A stretch of 64,000 bases of DNA from Gilliamella sp. ESL0441 (GTDB lineage Bacteria; Pseudomonadota; Gammaproteobacteria; Enterobacterales; Orbaceae), in contig NZ_CP048264.1 of the NCBI RefSeq assembly GCF_019469185.1, forward strand, positions 1 to 64,000, written 5' to 3'. The notes under the pieces are model-generated. The model was given only the letters and a program-made list of their open reading frames with translations, did not search any database and was not told the DNA's origin. Shown piece after piece: positions 23,748-32,965 of this stretch. The translations under genes and the position numbers were made by a program. Numbering within the stretch: position 1 is the stretch's first letter; each line of letters opens with the position of its first letter.

Positions 23748-24608
23748 ATGAGTACTGATTTAAAAATGCAAGTAGGTGCTTTAATCCCACAAGGAAATAT
23801 TGAATCTTACCTTCGCATGATTAATACTTATCCTATGCTAACCGCAGAGGAGGAGAAGTCTTTAGGTGAAAAACTTTATTATCATGATGATGTTGATGCA
23901 GCAAGACAATTAATTCTATCGCACTTGCGTTTTGTTGCACACATTGCTCGTGGCTATTCTGGTTACGGTTTACCACAAGCAGATTTGATACAAGAAGGTA
24001 ATATTGGTTTAATGAAAGCCGTACGCCGTTTTAATCCTGAAATGGGTGTTCGTTTAGTATCATTTGCAGTACATTGGATTAAAGCTGAAATTCATGAGTA
24101 TGTGCTAAAAAACTGGCGTATTGTTAAGGTTGCAACGACTAAAGCTCAAAGAAAATTATTCTTTAATCTAAGAAAAAATAAACAACGTTTAGGCTGGTTT
24201 AATAGTGCTGAAGTCGATATGGTTGCTGATGAATTAGGGGTTAGCCGTAAAGATGTGCTTGAAATGGAATCGCGTATGTCTGCACAAGATATGTCCTTTG
24301 ATGTCGACAGCGATGATGATGATAACGCAGTTGTTGCACCGGCATTATATTTAGAAGATAGTAATTCAGATTTCTCAAAATCAATTGAAAATGATAATTG
24401 GGAAAATGATGCAACGGATAAATTACATGATGCACTATCACAATTAGATGAACGTAGCCAAGATATCATTAAAGCACGATGGTTAGATGCTGATGATAGT
24501 AAATCAACGTTGCAAGTTTTAGCTGATAAATATAGTGTTTCGGCTGAACGTATTCGTCAACTTGAAAAAAATGCAATGAAAAAACTACGTGTTGCGATAG
24601 AAGCATAA
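23748..24608 (+). CDS. rpoH: RNA polymerase heat-shock sigma factor RpoH (sigma-32)
   Basis: RpoH directs transcription of chaperone and protease genes. The protein is 286 aa (E. coli 284). It shows sigma region 2 ([31 protein letters not shown] in two adjoining blocks), the RpoH-specific box [10 protein letters not shown] near residue 135, and a region 4 helix-turn-helix ([24 protein letters not shown]) at the C-terminus. GGGGGA precedes the ATG. Hfl proteins encoded at 9904-12076 regulate FtsH, the protease that degrades RpoH. A perfect CRP site lies upstream and a terminator follows. Confidence 0.97.
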   Translation: MSTDLKMQVGALIPQGNIESYLRMINTYPMLTAEEEKSLGEKLYYHDDVDAARQLILSHLRFVAHIARGYSGYGLPQADLIQEGNIGLMKAVRRFNPEMGVRLVSFAVHWIKAEIHEYVLKNWRIVKVATTKAQRKLFFNLRKNKQRLGWFNSAEVDMVADELGVSRKDVLEMESRMSAQDMSFDVDSDDDDNAVVAPALYLEDSNSDFSKSIENDNWENDATDKLHDALSQLDERSQDIIKARWLDADDSKSTLQVLADKYSVSAERIRQLEKNAMKKLRVAIEA

Positions 24609-24632
24609 ATAATTTGTTATTGTTAACTTATT

Positions 24633-24664
24633 AAACCTTGCTATTTAACAGCAAGGTTTTTTTA
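24633..24664 (+). terminator. Rho-independent terminator after rpoH
   Basis: AAACCTTGCT and AGCAAGGTTT form a 10-bp stem around a seven-base loop (24633-24659), followed by a run of T. Confidence 0.9.
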
Positions 24665-24788
24665 TATCCTAAATAATTTTATTAATATTAAAAGATAATT
24701 TATTATCGTTTTATTTTAATATTTTATTGTTCTTTTATTTCCCTTGTTTTATACTTTCTTTGGTAAATTTAACAAAAAGGAAATAAAT

Positions 24789-25367
24789 ATGAACACAGAT
24801 ATAGCTAAAAACCAGACACGATTAAATCAATATTGTAAGTTTATGGCGGTATTGATATTGCTCCCTATTCTATTTATGCTTATTGGAACCGTGTCGCCAA
24901 TGCTGTTTTATTTTTTTCATACCAATAACATTGGACTGGAATCACAAGGATATTCATTCTTCATTTCTATGGCAATTGATGATGGTCTTGACATCACTAC
25001 TTTAACCTTTTGGCAAGCTGCTTTGGCTACATTTATTGATACTACAAAAATTATTATTTTAATATATGCCTTTTATCAACTAAGATTGCTATTCGTTAAT
25101 TTTGGGGAAGCAGATTATTTTTCAATTAAATCAGCAAACTACTGTTACAAATTTGGTAAATTATTGGTGATATGGGCGGTAGTAGGAGTCTTATCAGAAC
25201 CGATATTAACGGCTATATTAAGTTACCATCAGCCTGAGCCTTATTTTTCGATATCCTTTGCTAGCGAAGATTTTATGACACTACTTTTAGCGGCAAGTAT
25301 TATGTTTATCGGTCAAATCTTAAAGAAAGCCTGTCAGATCGCCGAAGAAAATAGACAGTTTATCTAA
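24789..25367 (+). CDS. DUF2975-type membrane protein
   Basis: This 192-residue integral membrane protein has about four hydrophobic segments: residues 18-42, 78-97, 118-140 and 158-175 (approximate). It resembles DUF2975 proteins, which in many bacteria precede a small Xre/YozG-type regulator, exactly the arrangement here. The function of the family is unknown. I chose the ATG at 24789, after AAAAGGAAA; an upstream in-frame ATG at 24744 would add 15 poorly conserved residues. The pair probably forms a membrane-sensing regulatory unit, which is inference from the pairing. Confidence 0.65.
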   Translation: MNTDIAKNQTRLNQYCKFMAVLILLPILFMLIGTVSPMLFYFFHTNNIGLESQGYSFFISMAIDDGLDITTLTFWQAALATFIDTTKIIILIYAFYQLRLLFVNFGEADYFSIKSANYCYKFGKLLVIWAVVGVLSEPILTAILSYHQPEPYFSISFASEDFMTLLLAASIMFIGQILKKACQIAEENRQFI

Positions 25368-25442
25368 ATATGGCATATAAATAATAACGTTAAGTACGAT
25401 ACAATGACGTTAACCTAGAAACCGATTTAATAGGATCTTAAT

Positions 25443-25652
25443 GTGGCAATTATTATAAATTTAGATGTGATGCTGGCTAAACGCAAAGTTAAATCCAAAG
25501 ACTTAGCGGCCGCAATCGGCATTACAGAACAAAATTTATCATTACTTAAGCAAGGTAAAGTAAAAGGATTCAGGCTAGCAACCCTCGAGGCAATCTGTAA
25601 ACATTTAGATTGCCAACCGGGTGATATACTGGAATATAATGATAAAGAGTAA
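25443..25652 (+). CDS. Small Xre/Cro-type regulator (YozG-like)
   Basis: This 69-residue protein is a single helix-turn-helix domain: MLAKRKVKSKDLAAAIGITEQNLSLLKQG in its first half, with the recognition helix around ITEQNLSLLK, then LATLEAICKHLDCQPGDIL, a typical Xre C-terminal helix pair. The start is GTG at 25443, eight bases after AGGA. It lies 75 bases downstream of the DUF2975 gene and converges with the racemase with four bases between stops. It likely controls its own operon. Confidence 0.8.
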   Translation: MAIIINLDVMLAKRKVKSKDLAAAIGITEQNLSLLKQGKVKGFRLATLEAICKHLDCQPGDILEYNDKE

Positions 25653-25656
25653 ATGA

Positions 25657-26355
25657 TTAACTTATTGCAAATAAGGCGGCTTCCTGGGCATGCAATAAAG
25701 CAGTATCAAAAAACGGCGTCAGACAATCTTTCTGTTGGATTAATAAACCAATTTCGGTGCAACCCAGTATAACGCCTTGTGCACCTTGCTTAACAAGTTT
25801 ATCAATAATATTAAGATAAGCTTGCTTAGCGCTTGGCTTAATTATGCCATGGCAGAGTTCATCATAGATAATTTGATTGATGATCATTCTATCTTGCTCA
25901 TCGGGAATAAGCACTTTTAATCCTTTATTAATCAGTTTTGATTTATAAAAGTCTTGTTCCATCGTATATTTTGTTCCAAGCAAAGCAACGGTTTGAATAT
26001 TTTCTTTGATTAAGTGCTGTGCCGTAACATCAGCAATATGAAGAATGGGAATATCAATGGCTGCTTGAATCTGATCTGCGACTTTATGCATAGTATTGGT
26101 ACAAATCACGATGAAATCTGCCCCAGCTAATGCTAGTCTTTTCGCTGCATCAATTAAAATAAGCGCACTTTTATCCCACTCACCATTGGCTTGGCAATGT
26201 TCAATTTCTTGAAAATCGACACTATATAAAAGTGTTTTCGCTGAATGTAATCCTCCTAATGATTGTCCTACCTTTTGATTGATAACTTGATAATAAGTCA
26301 CGGTACTTTCCCAGCTCATCCCGCCGATTAAACCTATTGTTTTCATTTTATTCAT
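25657..26355 (-). CDS. Aspartate/glutamate racemase family protein (YgeA/RacX-like)
   Basis: This is a 232-residue cofactor-independent amino-acid racemase. The two catalytic cysteines are in CTNTMH (about residue 85) and GCTEIGLL (about residue 199), and the N-terminus IGLIGGMSWEST is the family signature. The likely activity is racemisation of an amino acid, broad-specificity as in E. coli YgeA, supplying D-amino acids for wall remodelling or scavenging. The substrate cannot be told from sequence. It is not MurI, which has different flanking motifs. Confidence 0.85.
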   Translation of the reverse strand: MNKMKTIGLIGGMSWESTVTYYQVINQKVGQSLGGLHSAKTLLYSVDFQEIEHCQANGEWDKSALILIDAAKRLALAGADFIVICTNTMHKVADQIQAAIDIPILHIADVTAQHLIKENIQTVALLGTKYTMEQDFYKSKLINKGLKVLIPDEQDRMIINQIIYDELCHGIIKPSAKQAYLNIIDKLVKQGAQGVILGCTEIGLLIQQKDCLTPFFDTALLHAQEAALFAIS

Positions 26356-26493
26356 CCTTAACGTACTAAATCATAATATAACTTCTTTAAGATATCTTTT
26401 AGTTTATTATTAAAAGTTTATGTATCTCTTCTCTCAAAAAATAGTACTAATGTTATAATTTATCTTATTGGAATTTAAGATAAAAAACAATTA

Positions 26494-27322
26494 ATGTCTA
26501 AACCGTTATCAAGTTATCATCCCTTACTTTATTGGTTAAGGGTAAATCAGCGCCGCTTGTTTCGTCATTTGTTCTGGTATTGTTCTTCGCGTCGAACGTA
26601 GTCATGATTTACGTTTACCATATCGATATAAAAAACATACATCCAAATTAATACGTCGATTGGGTAACAGCGATATTCAGCTTCAATACAATAAAGTCAT
26701 AAATCTAAAAATTGCAGTTGATTCGTTAAATGGAATCTTAATTAAACCAGGTGAATATTTTTCGTTTTGTCGATTAGTCGGAAAACCAACTAAAAAGCGA
26801 GGATTTGTGAATGGAATGGAACTTTCATTTGGTGTAGCTCGTTCCGGTATTGGCGGTGGTATATGTCAGATTAGTAATCTAATTCATTGGTTAGCTCTCC
26901 ATTCAGAACTCCAAATAGTCGAACGAGCAAATCATAGCTTTGATCCTTTTCCTGATGATGGTCGAGTGTTGCCTTTTGGTTCGGGTGCCGCTGTTTTTTA
27001 TAATTATATTGATCTTATTATTTATAATCCTACCGATAAAACGTTTCAAATTATGCTTCATGTTGGAGAGCACCAACTAGAAGGTGAGCTATTATGTGAT
27101 GAAGAAAGACAATACAGCTATCATGTTTATGAAAAGCAGCATGCCTTTATTAAAAGGCAAGGTGTTATCTATAGAAAAAATGAAATCTGGAGAGACACTA
27201 TGACCAAAAACAATGTCGGCGGCGCCCCGGCATGTATTTGTTCAGAAATGATGTATAAAAATAATGTAATTGTAAAATACGAAGTGAATGGAGAATTGAT
27301 AACTAATGAAGAAAGCGAGTAA
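26494..27322 (+). pseudogene. VanW family protein, interrupted by a frameshift
   Basis: From ATG 26494 the frame reads a VanW-like N-terminus (MSKPLSSYHPLLYWLRVNQ, then RRLFRHLFWYCSSRRT) and stops at TAG 26599-26601. The next homologous residues (RSHDLRLPYRYKKH) continue one frame over from about 26597, and then run to 27322 through the family core: GNSDIQLQYNKVINLKIAV, KPGEYFSFCRLVG, GIGGGICQISNLIHWLALH and HSFDPFPDDGRVLPFGSGA. The downstream part offers only a TTG at 26660 as a start. The break is a one-base gain or two-base loss near 26590-26600. VanW proteins accompany some vancomycin-resistance clusters, but the family is widespread with unknown function. It may be a sequencing error or a real lesion. 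Confidence 0.75.
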
Positions 27323-28115
27323 ATATCTATTATTAATGCTAATTATGTGTTTTTCCTTTTCATGTTTTGCTGATCCCAAAGTAATTCATGTCGTTGTTGC
27401 ATTATGTGATAATAAGTATCAAGGCATTGTACCCGTTCCGGCCGCAATTGGTAATGGTCAAGATCCAAAAAATAATCTTTATTGGGGCGCGGCCTATGGT
27501 TTTAAAACCTATTTTAATAAACAAAAAGAGTGGCAACAGGTAAAAATAAATAAACCAGAGAATAGTAAAATTTTGGAAGAAATAATTTATAAACATAAAA
27601 CAAAAGATGTTTATCTTATAGCACAGGCTTATGATGGTAAATATATTAATGATGCTGTTAATGATTTTATAACCTATTCAGCTGGGAAGAAAGAAGCTTC
27701 TTATTCAATCAATAACACCCAAATTGTCGCAGGGGGAAAAGCCAATTTAGTTATTTATATTGGTCATGACTCTTTAATGGAGTGGTCATGGCGAAATTAT
27801 TTACCCGATAATTTACGCTGGGATACTTTACCCAAAAATGTTCAAGAAAAACAAAAATCACGCTATGCAGCGGTATTTGCCTGTAAAAGTCAAAAATATT
27901 TTACTCCACCACTATCTCGTTTAGGAATTAATCCGTTGATCTTAACCTTGCACCGTATGGCGCCCGAAGCATATAGTATTCATGCTATGATTGATAGTTG
28001 GTTGGATGGTAAATCAAAAGATGAAATAAGGCTTAAAGTCGCAATGGCTTACAGCCAATATCAAAAGTTAAGCAAACCAGCCTTACATATATTTACGACA
28101 GAATATAGTCAATAA
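27306..28115 (+). CDS. Secreted protein of unknown function with a possible caspase-like His/Cys pair
   Basis: The 269-residue protein has a clear signal peptide (residues 1-22, ending CFA), so it is probably periplasmic. A Cys at 20 makes a lipoprotein conceivable, but the context is not a good lipobox. I do not recognise a named family. Two segments resemble the dyad of clan CD cysteine peptidases (caspases, gingipains): hydrophobic strand then His154 in NLVIYIGHDS, and strand then Cys193 in YAAVFACKSQ. The intervening distance of about 40 residues fits. No peptidase activity is established. The start overlaps the vanW reading frame by 17 bases, suggesting an operon. Confidence 0.6.
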   Translation: MKKASKYLLLMLIMCFSFSCFADPKVIHVVVALCDNKYQGIVPVPAAIGNGQDPKNNLYWGAAYGFKTYFNKQKEWQQVKINKPENSKILEEIIYKHKTKDVYLIAQAYDGKYINDAVNDFITYSAGKKEASYSINNTQIVAGGKANLVIYIGHDSLMEWSWRNYLPDNLRWDTLPKNVQEKQKSRYAAVFACKSQKYFTPPLSRLGINPLILTLHRMAPEAYSIHAMIDSWLDGKSKDEIRLKVAMAYSQYQKLSKPALHIFTTEYSQ

Positions 28116-28166
28116 TCTGTTTGTTGAAGTAGATAATTAAACTTATTAAAAAGAAGGAAGATAGAT

Positions 28167-28856
28167 ATGATGCAAATACCTAAATTTGTTATCTTAACTG
28201 GTGCCGGAATTTCGGCGGAATCTGGACTATCGACATTTCGTGCACAAAATGGATTATGGGAAGGGTATGATGTCAACGATGTTGCAACCTATGAAGGTTA
28301 TAATCGAGATCCCATTGCAGTTCATTCCTTCTATAATATGCTACGAAAAAAATTACAAAGCCCTGAGGTAAAACCAAACTTAGCTCATTTTGCTTTAGCT
28401 GAGCTTGAACATAAGCTCGGCAGTGAAAATGTATTAGTGGTGACACAAAATGTAGATAATCTACATGAACTGGCAGGTTCAAAAAATATTATTCATATGC
28501 ATGGCGAATTATTAAAAGTTCGTAATGAGCAAACAGGGCAGATTATCGATTGTCTTCAAGATGTCGATTATCAACAAAATAAATTTATTCGCCCTCATAT
28601 AGTATGGTTTGGAGAAATCCCTTTACAAATGGATAAAATCTACGATGCACTTTCACAGGCAGACTATTTTATCTCTATTGGAACTTCTGGCAATGTTTAT
28701 CCTGCCGCGGGATTTGTAAAAGTTGCTAATCAATCAGGGGCTAAAACTGTTGAGCTTAATTTAGAGCCAAGTTTGGGTGAAAGTTTATTTCAAACTAAAA
28801 TTTACGGACCTGCAAGTCAAGTTGTGCCTGAATTTATTAAAGATTTCATCTTATAA
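28167..28856 (+). CDS. cobB: NAD-dependent deacylase (sirtuin, CobB-like) lacking zinc cysteines
   Basis: This sirtuin removes acyl groups from lysines using NAD. Visible motifs are [10 protein letters not shown] (12-21), TQNVDNLH (93-100), the catalytic HGEL with His112, [12 protein letters not shown], and ELNLEPS. It is 229 aa. The zinc module is gone: the four structural cysteines of CobB are absent, only Cys129 remains, and the loop between KVR (117-119) and RPHIVWFGE (142-150) is about ten residues shorter. The Tyr-x-x-Arg pair of class III desuccinylases reads Tyr56-Asn-Met-Leu59-Arg60, so the arginine is shifted by one. A GAAGGAAG site precedes the start. Confidence 0.88.
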   Translation: MMQIPKFVILTGAGISAESGLSTFRAQNGLWEGYDVNDVATYEGYNRDPIAVHSFYNMLRKKLQSPEVKPNLAHFALAELEHKLGSENVLVVTQNVDNLHELAGSKNIIHMHGELLKVRNEQTGQIIDCLQDVDYQQNKFIRPHIVWFGEIPLQMDKIYDALSQADYFISIGTSGNVYPAAGFVKVANQSGAKTVELNLEPSLGESLFQTKIYGPASQVVPEFIKDFIL

Positions 28857-28861
28857 CATGA

Positions 28862-29554
28862 TTATTTGAGTTTTTTTAAATAATTTCTACCACCTAAATT
28901 ATTCATTTGAGTACGAATCCATTCAGACTTTTTCTGTAAATTGTCACTAGGATTAATTGGGCTCCATTTTCTTGGGTTAGGTAATGTTGCTGCAAGTAAG
29001 CTAGCTTGATGTGGTGTTAATTGATCAGCACTAACATTAAAATAGTGACGAGAGGCGGCCTCAATACCAAAAATCCCTTCACCCCATTCAACGCTATTTA
29101 AATAAATTTCAAGTGTCCGCTGCTTTGACCAAATAAGCTCAATCCACACTGTAAACCAAGATTCTAACCCCTTACGAATCCAATTACGTGACGACCATAA
29201 AAAAATATTTTTTGCGACTTGCTGAGTAATAGTACTTGCACCATGAATTTTTTTGTTATTTTTATTGTGCTTTAATGCTCGATTAATGGCTTTAAAATCA
29301 AAGCCCCAATGATTTGCGAAATTTTGATCTTCCGCTGCAATTACGGCAATTTTGATATTATCCGAAATTTCATTCCAGTCTTTCCATATTCGTTGTTGAG
29401 GCATATTCCAATGAGAAATCTTTCTTTGTAGCATTAACATTGAACCAAAAGGATCGACCCAACGCATAGCGAAAATCAATATTATTGATAAAAGTACAAA
29501 TCCGATAATTAATTTATTGATAATCCTAATAAAATTTTTGAAAATTCGATTCAT
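28862..29554 (-). CDS. mtgA: Monofunctional peptidoglycan glycosyltransferase MtgA
   Basis: MtgA is a membrane-anchored GT51 enzyme that polymerises lipid II into glycan strands without a transpeptidase domain. After one membrane helix (about residues 14-34 from the chosen start) come the GT51 motifs: VIAAEDQNFANHWGFD, GASTITQQVAKNIFLW, RKGLESW, EIYLNSVEWGEGIFGIEAASRHYF and LAATLPNPRKW. The ATG at 29554 gives 230 aa (E. coli 242). An upstream in-frame ATG at 29593 would add 13 residues, and neither has a clear ribosome-binding site. It converges with cobB, with five bases between stops. Confidence 0.92.
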   Translation of the reverse strand: MNRIFKNFIRIINKLIIGFVLLSIILIFAMRWVDPFGSMLMLQRKISHWNMPQQRIWKDWNEISDNIKIAVIAAEDQNFANHWGFDFKAINRALKHNKNNKKIHGASTITQQVAKNIFLWSSRNWIRKGLESWFTVWIELIWSKQRTLEIYLNSVEWGEGIFGIEAASRHYFNVSADQLTPHQASLLAATLPNPRKWSPINPSDNLQKKSEWIRTQMNNLGGRNYLKKLK

Positions 29555-29950
29555 GTTGATAAAAGAAAAAAAGTCACCATAAAAATATAACATATTATTT
29601 ACAATCAGCTTAAATTATTTTATTGATTTGATAACAAAATAATTTAATTACAGATGCATCAAATAGAAATAACCGGATTAACAATCTGAAATTAATCATT
29701 GATTAACTGGTGTTATTAGCATTGAATAATGTTTAATACTATCCTTGCTAATCATTTTTTTAATGAAAGCTATTTAAAGCTAAATAGAGATAATAAAAAG
29801 TAAAAAATTGACAGATTTAACGCTGTTTTTTTAATCTCAATGATAATTTTATTATAGACCCTACATTCACAAAGGATTACAATAACATGCGCTAAAATCG
29901 CGGATTTAAACCCGTTTTCATTTTAACAATTAAATATAGCTGAGTTATTG
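29555..29950. other. Intergenic region between divergent mtgA and miaB
   Basis: This stretch is AT-rich with no protein gene. It contains a 12-bp AT-only inverted repeat (29610-29621 with 29636-29647), a 7-bp palindrome TTAATCA-T-TGATTAA (29692-29706), and a TTGACA element at 29808-29813 with only a poor -10 after it. Near the miaB end there is a two-codon reading frame, ATG CGC TAA at 29887-29895, behind AAAGGA at 29871-29876, discussed under findings. Confidence 0.4.
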
Positions 29951-31378
29951 ATGAGCAAAAAATTACATATCAAAACTTGGGGCTGCCAAATGAATGAATA
30001 TGATTCAACCAAAATGGCAGATCTCCTGGAATCCACCCACGGTTTAACATTAACAGACAATGCAGAAGAAGCAGATATTTTATTATTAAATACATGCTCT
30101 ATTCGGGAAAAAGCCCAAGAAAAAGTCTTTCATCAACTAGGTCGTTGGAAAAATTTAAAACAACATAATCCTGAAATTATCATTGGGGTTGGTGGATGTG
30201 TGGCTTCTCAAGAAGGTGCGCATATTCGTAAACGTGCACCTTTTGTCGATATTATTTTCGGTCCGCAGACTTTTCACCGTTTACCGGAAATGATAGAGCA
30301 AATTCGAAGTGGAAAAGGAAATCATGTTGTCGATGTAAGCTTTCCTGAAATTGAAAAGTTTGATCGTTTACCTGAACCTCGCAGTGAAGGTCCGACAGCG
30401 TTTGTCTCGATTATGGAAGGATGTAATAAATACTGTACTTATTGTGTGGTACCTTACACCCGTGGTGAAGAAGTGAGTCGACCTTGTGATGATGTAATCT
30501 ATGAAATAGCTCAACTGGCAGAACAAGGTGTGCGTGAAGTGAATTTGCTTGGTCAAAATGTGAATGCTTATCGAGGACCAACCTTTGATGGCGATATTTG
30601 TTCTTTTGCGGAACTACTTCGGTTAGTCGCTGCCATTGATGGTATTGATCGTATTCGTTTTACAACTAGTCATCCAATTGAGTTCACTGATGATATTATC
30701 GATGTTTATCGTGATACGCCTGAACTAGTTAATTTTTTACATCTACCAGTGCAAAGTGGCTCAGATCGTGTTCTAAATTTAATGAAACGTACGCATACAG
30801 CACTTGAATATAAATCAATTATCCGAAAACTACGCAAAGTCCGTCCAGACATTCAAATTAGTTCTGATTTTATTGTTGGATTCCCAGGTGAAACACAAGA
30901 AGATTTTGAACAAACCATGAAATTAATTGCTGATGTCAATTTCGACTTAAGCTATAGCTTTGTCTATTCTGCACGCCCTGGTACACCAGCAGCAGAAATG
31001 GAAGATAATGTTTCAGAAGACGAGAAGAAACAAAGACTTTATATTTTACAGGAACGTATCAATCAGCAAGCGATGCAGTTTAGCCGTCGTATGCTAAATA
31101 CCGTACAACGTATTTTAGTCGAAGGGCCATCCAAAAAAGATTTGATGGAATTAACCGGCAGAACTGAAAATAACCGCATTGTAAACTTTGAAGGCCATCC
31201 AAATATGATTGGTAAATTTGTTGATGTTGAAATTACCGATGTTTATCCAAATTCATTAAGAGGTAAAGTTGTGCGTACCGAGGATGAAATGGATCTGCGT
31301 GTGAGTGAATCTCCTATGTCTGTAATCTCAAGAACCCGTAAAGAAAATGAGTTAGGTGTTGGTATCTATCAGCCATAA
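29951..31378 (+). CDS. miaB: tRNA-2-methylthio-N6-dimethylallyladenosine synthase MiaB
   Basis: MiaB is a radical-SAM methylthiotransferase that converts i6A37 (made by MiaA) to ms2i6A37. The 475-residue protein has the N-terminal UPF0004 domain whose three cysteines (GCQMN, NTCSI, GGCVA) bind the auxiliary cluster. The radical-SAM motif [11 protein letters not shown] is near residue 157 and a C-terminal TRAM domain covers about 380-445. The ATG at 29951 directly follows an in-frame TTG, and [15 protein letters not shown] matches the family start. Its own ribosome-binding site is weak. The next gene starts 54 bases downstream. Confidence 0.96.
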   Translation: MSKKLHIKTWGCQMNEYDSTKMADLLESTHGLTLTDNAEEADILLLNTCSIREKAQEKVFHQLGRWKNLKQHNPEIIIGVGGCVASQEGAHIRKRAPFVDIIFGPQTFHRLPEMIEQIRSGKGNHVVDVSFPEIEKFDRLPEPRSEGPTAFVSIMEGCNKYCTYCVVPYTRGEEVSRPCDDVIYEIAQLAEQGVREVNLLGQNVNAYRGPTFDGDICSFAELLRLVAAIDGIDRIRFTTSHPIEFTDDIIDVYRDTPELVNFLHLPVQSGSDRVLNLMKRTHTALEYKSIIRKLRKVRPDIQISSDFIVGFPGETQEDFEQTMKLIADVNFDLSYSFVYSARPGTPAAEMEDNVSEDEKKQRLYILQERINQQAMQFSRRMLNTVQRILVEGPSKKDLMELTGRTENNRIVNFEGHPNMIGKFVDVEITDVYPNSLRGKVVRTEDEMDLRVSESPMSVISRTRKENELGVGIYQP

Positions 31379-31432
31379 AATAGAATAGATAATTATAAAA
31401 TTCCAATCATACTGGAATGAAAGGAAATTACC

Positions 31433-31912
31433 ATGTTTATCATATTTGGCTCTACTGGGCGGGAAATAAACGAAAAAACAGGGCAATTTAATTGCCCTAA
31501 GTGTTGTTTACAACAATACATTACAAAAGATGAAAAACAACAAAAATATACACAAATTAAAGTAGCAAATTATTTCACATTATTTTTTATACCTATTTTT
31601 AGTTACCAAACATTAGGAAGATATATAAAGTGTAATCATTGTCATTCAGAATATGATGAAAATGTTTTAAAATATGTACCACCAACGTTCGAGCAACAGA
31701 TAGAAAAGGACGTTGAGCAAGAATTAAAAAGTGGTACACCAATCTCAATGATGATAAATAAACTAAAAATGCAAGGATTAGATGATCAACAAGCTACAAA
31801 ACTGGTTGATCAGATAGTGTCGGGAAATATTGCTACTTGCCATCATTGTAAAATGGAATTTTTAAAAGGTGTTGAAAGATGTCCTTTATGTGAAGGATAT
31901 CTTAGCAAATAA
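31433..31912 (+). CDS. Zinc-ribbon protein of unknown function
   Basis: The 159-residue protein has three CxxC pairs plus a fourth half-site: CPKC (21-24), CNHC (about 67-70), CHHC (about 140) and CPLC (about 151). The first two pairs flank a hydrophobic stretch (YFTLFFIPIF), the layout of the zinc-ribbon_15 group, in which a split ribbon is followed by a helical part. The last two pairs make a second small ribbon at the C-terminus. No enzymatic motif is visible. It lies between miaB and phoH, a place where related genomes have nothing, so it may be a lineage-specific insertion. Confidence 0.6.
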   Translation: MFIIFGSTGREINEKTGQFNCPKCCLQQYITKDEKQQKYTQIKVANYFTLFFIPIFSYQTLGRYIKCNHCHSEYDENVLKYVPPTFEQQIEKDVEQELKSGTPISMMINKLKMQGLDDQQATKLVDQIVSGNIATCHHCKMEFLKGVERCPLCEGYLSK

Positions 31913-31936
31913 CATGAATGATTAGAGGGTTTATCA

Positions 31937-32953
31937 TTGAAAATTATTACACATCAAACCGTGCTTGAACCAGATGATAATCAAAGGTTAAATAGCCTTT
32001 GTGGTCCCCATGATGACAATGTAAAACAACTCGAACGTCGACTTGGTATTGAAATTAATCATCGAGGTAATCTATTTTTAATTACCGGTGATCAGATTTG
32101 TGTTAACGCAGCCGATCAAATTTTAATGTCACTTTATCAACAAACTAAAACCAAAAACAACATTATTGATATTGAACCCGAACACATTCATTTAGCGATA
32201 AAAGAATCCGGTGCGCTTGAAAAAATGAAAGAACATCTTCCTGCTTATACTGATCAGCATGGAAGTAAAATGGTGATGATTAAAACAAAACGTGGAGTAA
32301 TCAAACCAAGAACTCCCAATCAGGCTCAATATATTGCGCATGTTTTAGATTATGATATCTCGTTTGGTATTGGGCCAGCTGGAACGGGTAAAACGTATTT
32401 AGCGGTGGCTGCTGCTGTTGATGCACTAGAAAAGCAACAGATTCGTCGGATAGTCTTGACTCGACCGGCCGTTGAAGCGGGTGAAAAACTCGGATTCTTA
32501 CCGGGTGATTTAAGTCAGAAAGTCGATCCATACTTACGTCCACTTTATGATGCGCTATTTGAAATGCTTGGTTTTGAAAAAGTGGAAAAACTAATTGAAA
32601 AAAGTGTGATTGAAGTTGCGCCACTAGCGTATATGCGAGGAAGAACCTTAAATGATGCATTTATTATTCTTGATGAAAGCCAAAACACGACCATAGAGCA
32701 GATGAAAATGTTTCTTACACGGATTGGTTTTAATTCTAAAGCTGTCATTACTGGAGATATTACACAAATTGATTTACCTCGTCATCAAAAGTCAGGTTTA
32801 CGTCATGCAATTGAAGTTTTAAGTCAAGTTGATGAAATTAGCTTTAACTTTTTTAACAGTGAAGATGTTGTTCGTCATCCAGTAGTTGCTAGAATTGTGA
32901 ATGCTTATGAGCAATGGGAACAGCAAGAGCAAACCACAAAAAAAAGTATTTAA
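31937..32953 (+). CDS. ybeZ: PhoH-like ATPase (YbeZ)
   Basis: This 338-residue PhoH-family protein is close to E. coli YbeZ, an ATPase linked to ribosome RNA maturation with YbeY. It has an N-terminal KH-like part (residues 1-100), then the P-loop GPAGTGKTYLAVA near residue 148 and Walker B DAFIILDESQNT, with RPAVEAGEKLGFLPGDLSQKVDPYLRPLYDAL between them. The start is TTG at 31937, seven bases after AGAGGG. In relatives ybeZ is followed by ybeY (endoribonuclease). Here mrdA follows directly, so ybeY is displaced or absent. Confidence 0.93.
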   Translation: MKIITHQTVLEPDDNQRLNSLCGPHDDNVKQLERRLGIEINHRGNLFLITGDQICVNAADQILMSLYQQTKTKNNIIDIEPEHIHLAIKESGALEKMKEHLPAYTDQHGSKMVMIKTKRGVIKPRTPNQAQYIAHVLDYDISFGIGPAGTGKTYLAVAAAVDALEKQQIRRIVLTRPAVEAGEKLGFLPGDLSQKVDPYLRPLYDALFEMLGFEKVEKLIEKSVIEVAPLAYMRGRTLNDAFIILDESQNTTIEQMKMFLTRIGFNSKAVITGDITQIDLPRHQKSGLRHAIEVLSQVDEISFNFFNSEDVVRHPVVARIVNAYEQWEQQEQTTKKSI

Positions 32954-32965
32954 AGGAGTAATATC

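Noticed and set aside
29610..29647. 12-bp inverted repeat as a terminator or operator
   Set aside because: It is composed only of A and T in very AT-rich sequence and has no following T tract, so chance is likely.
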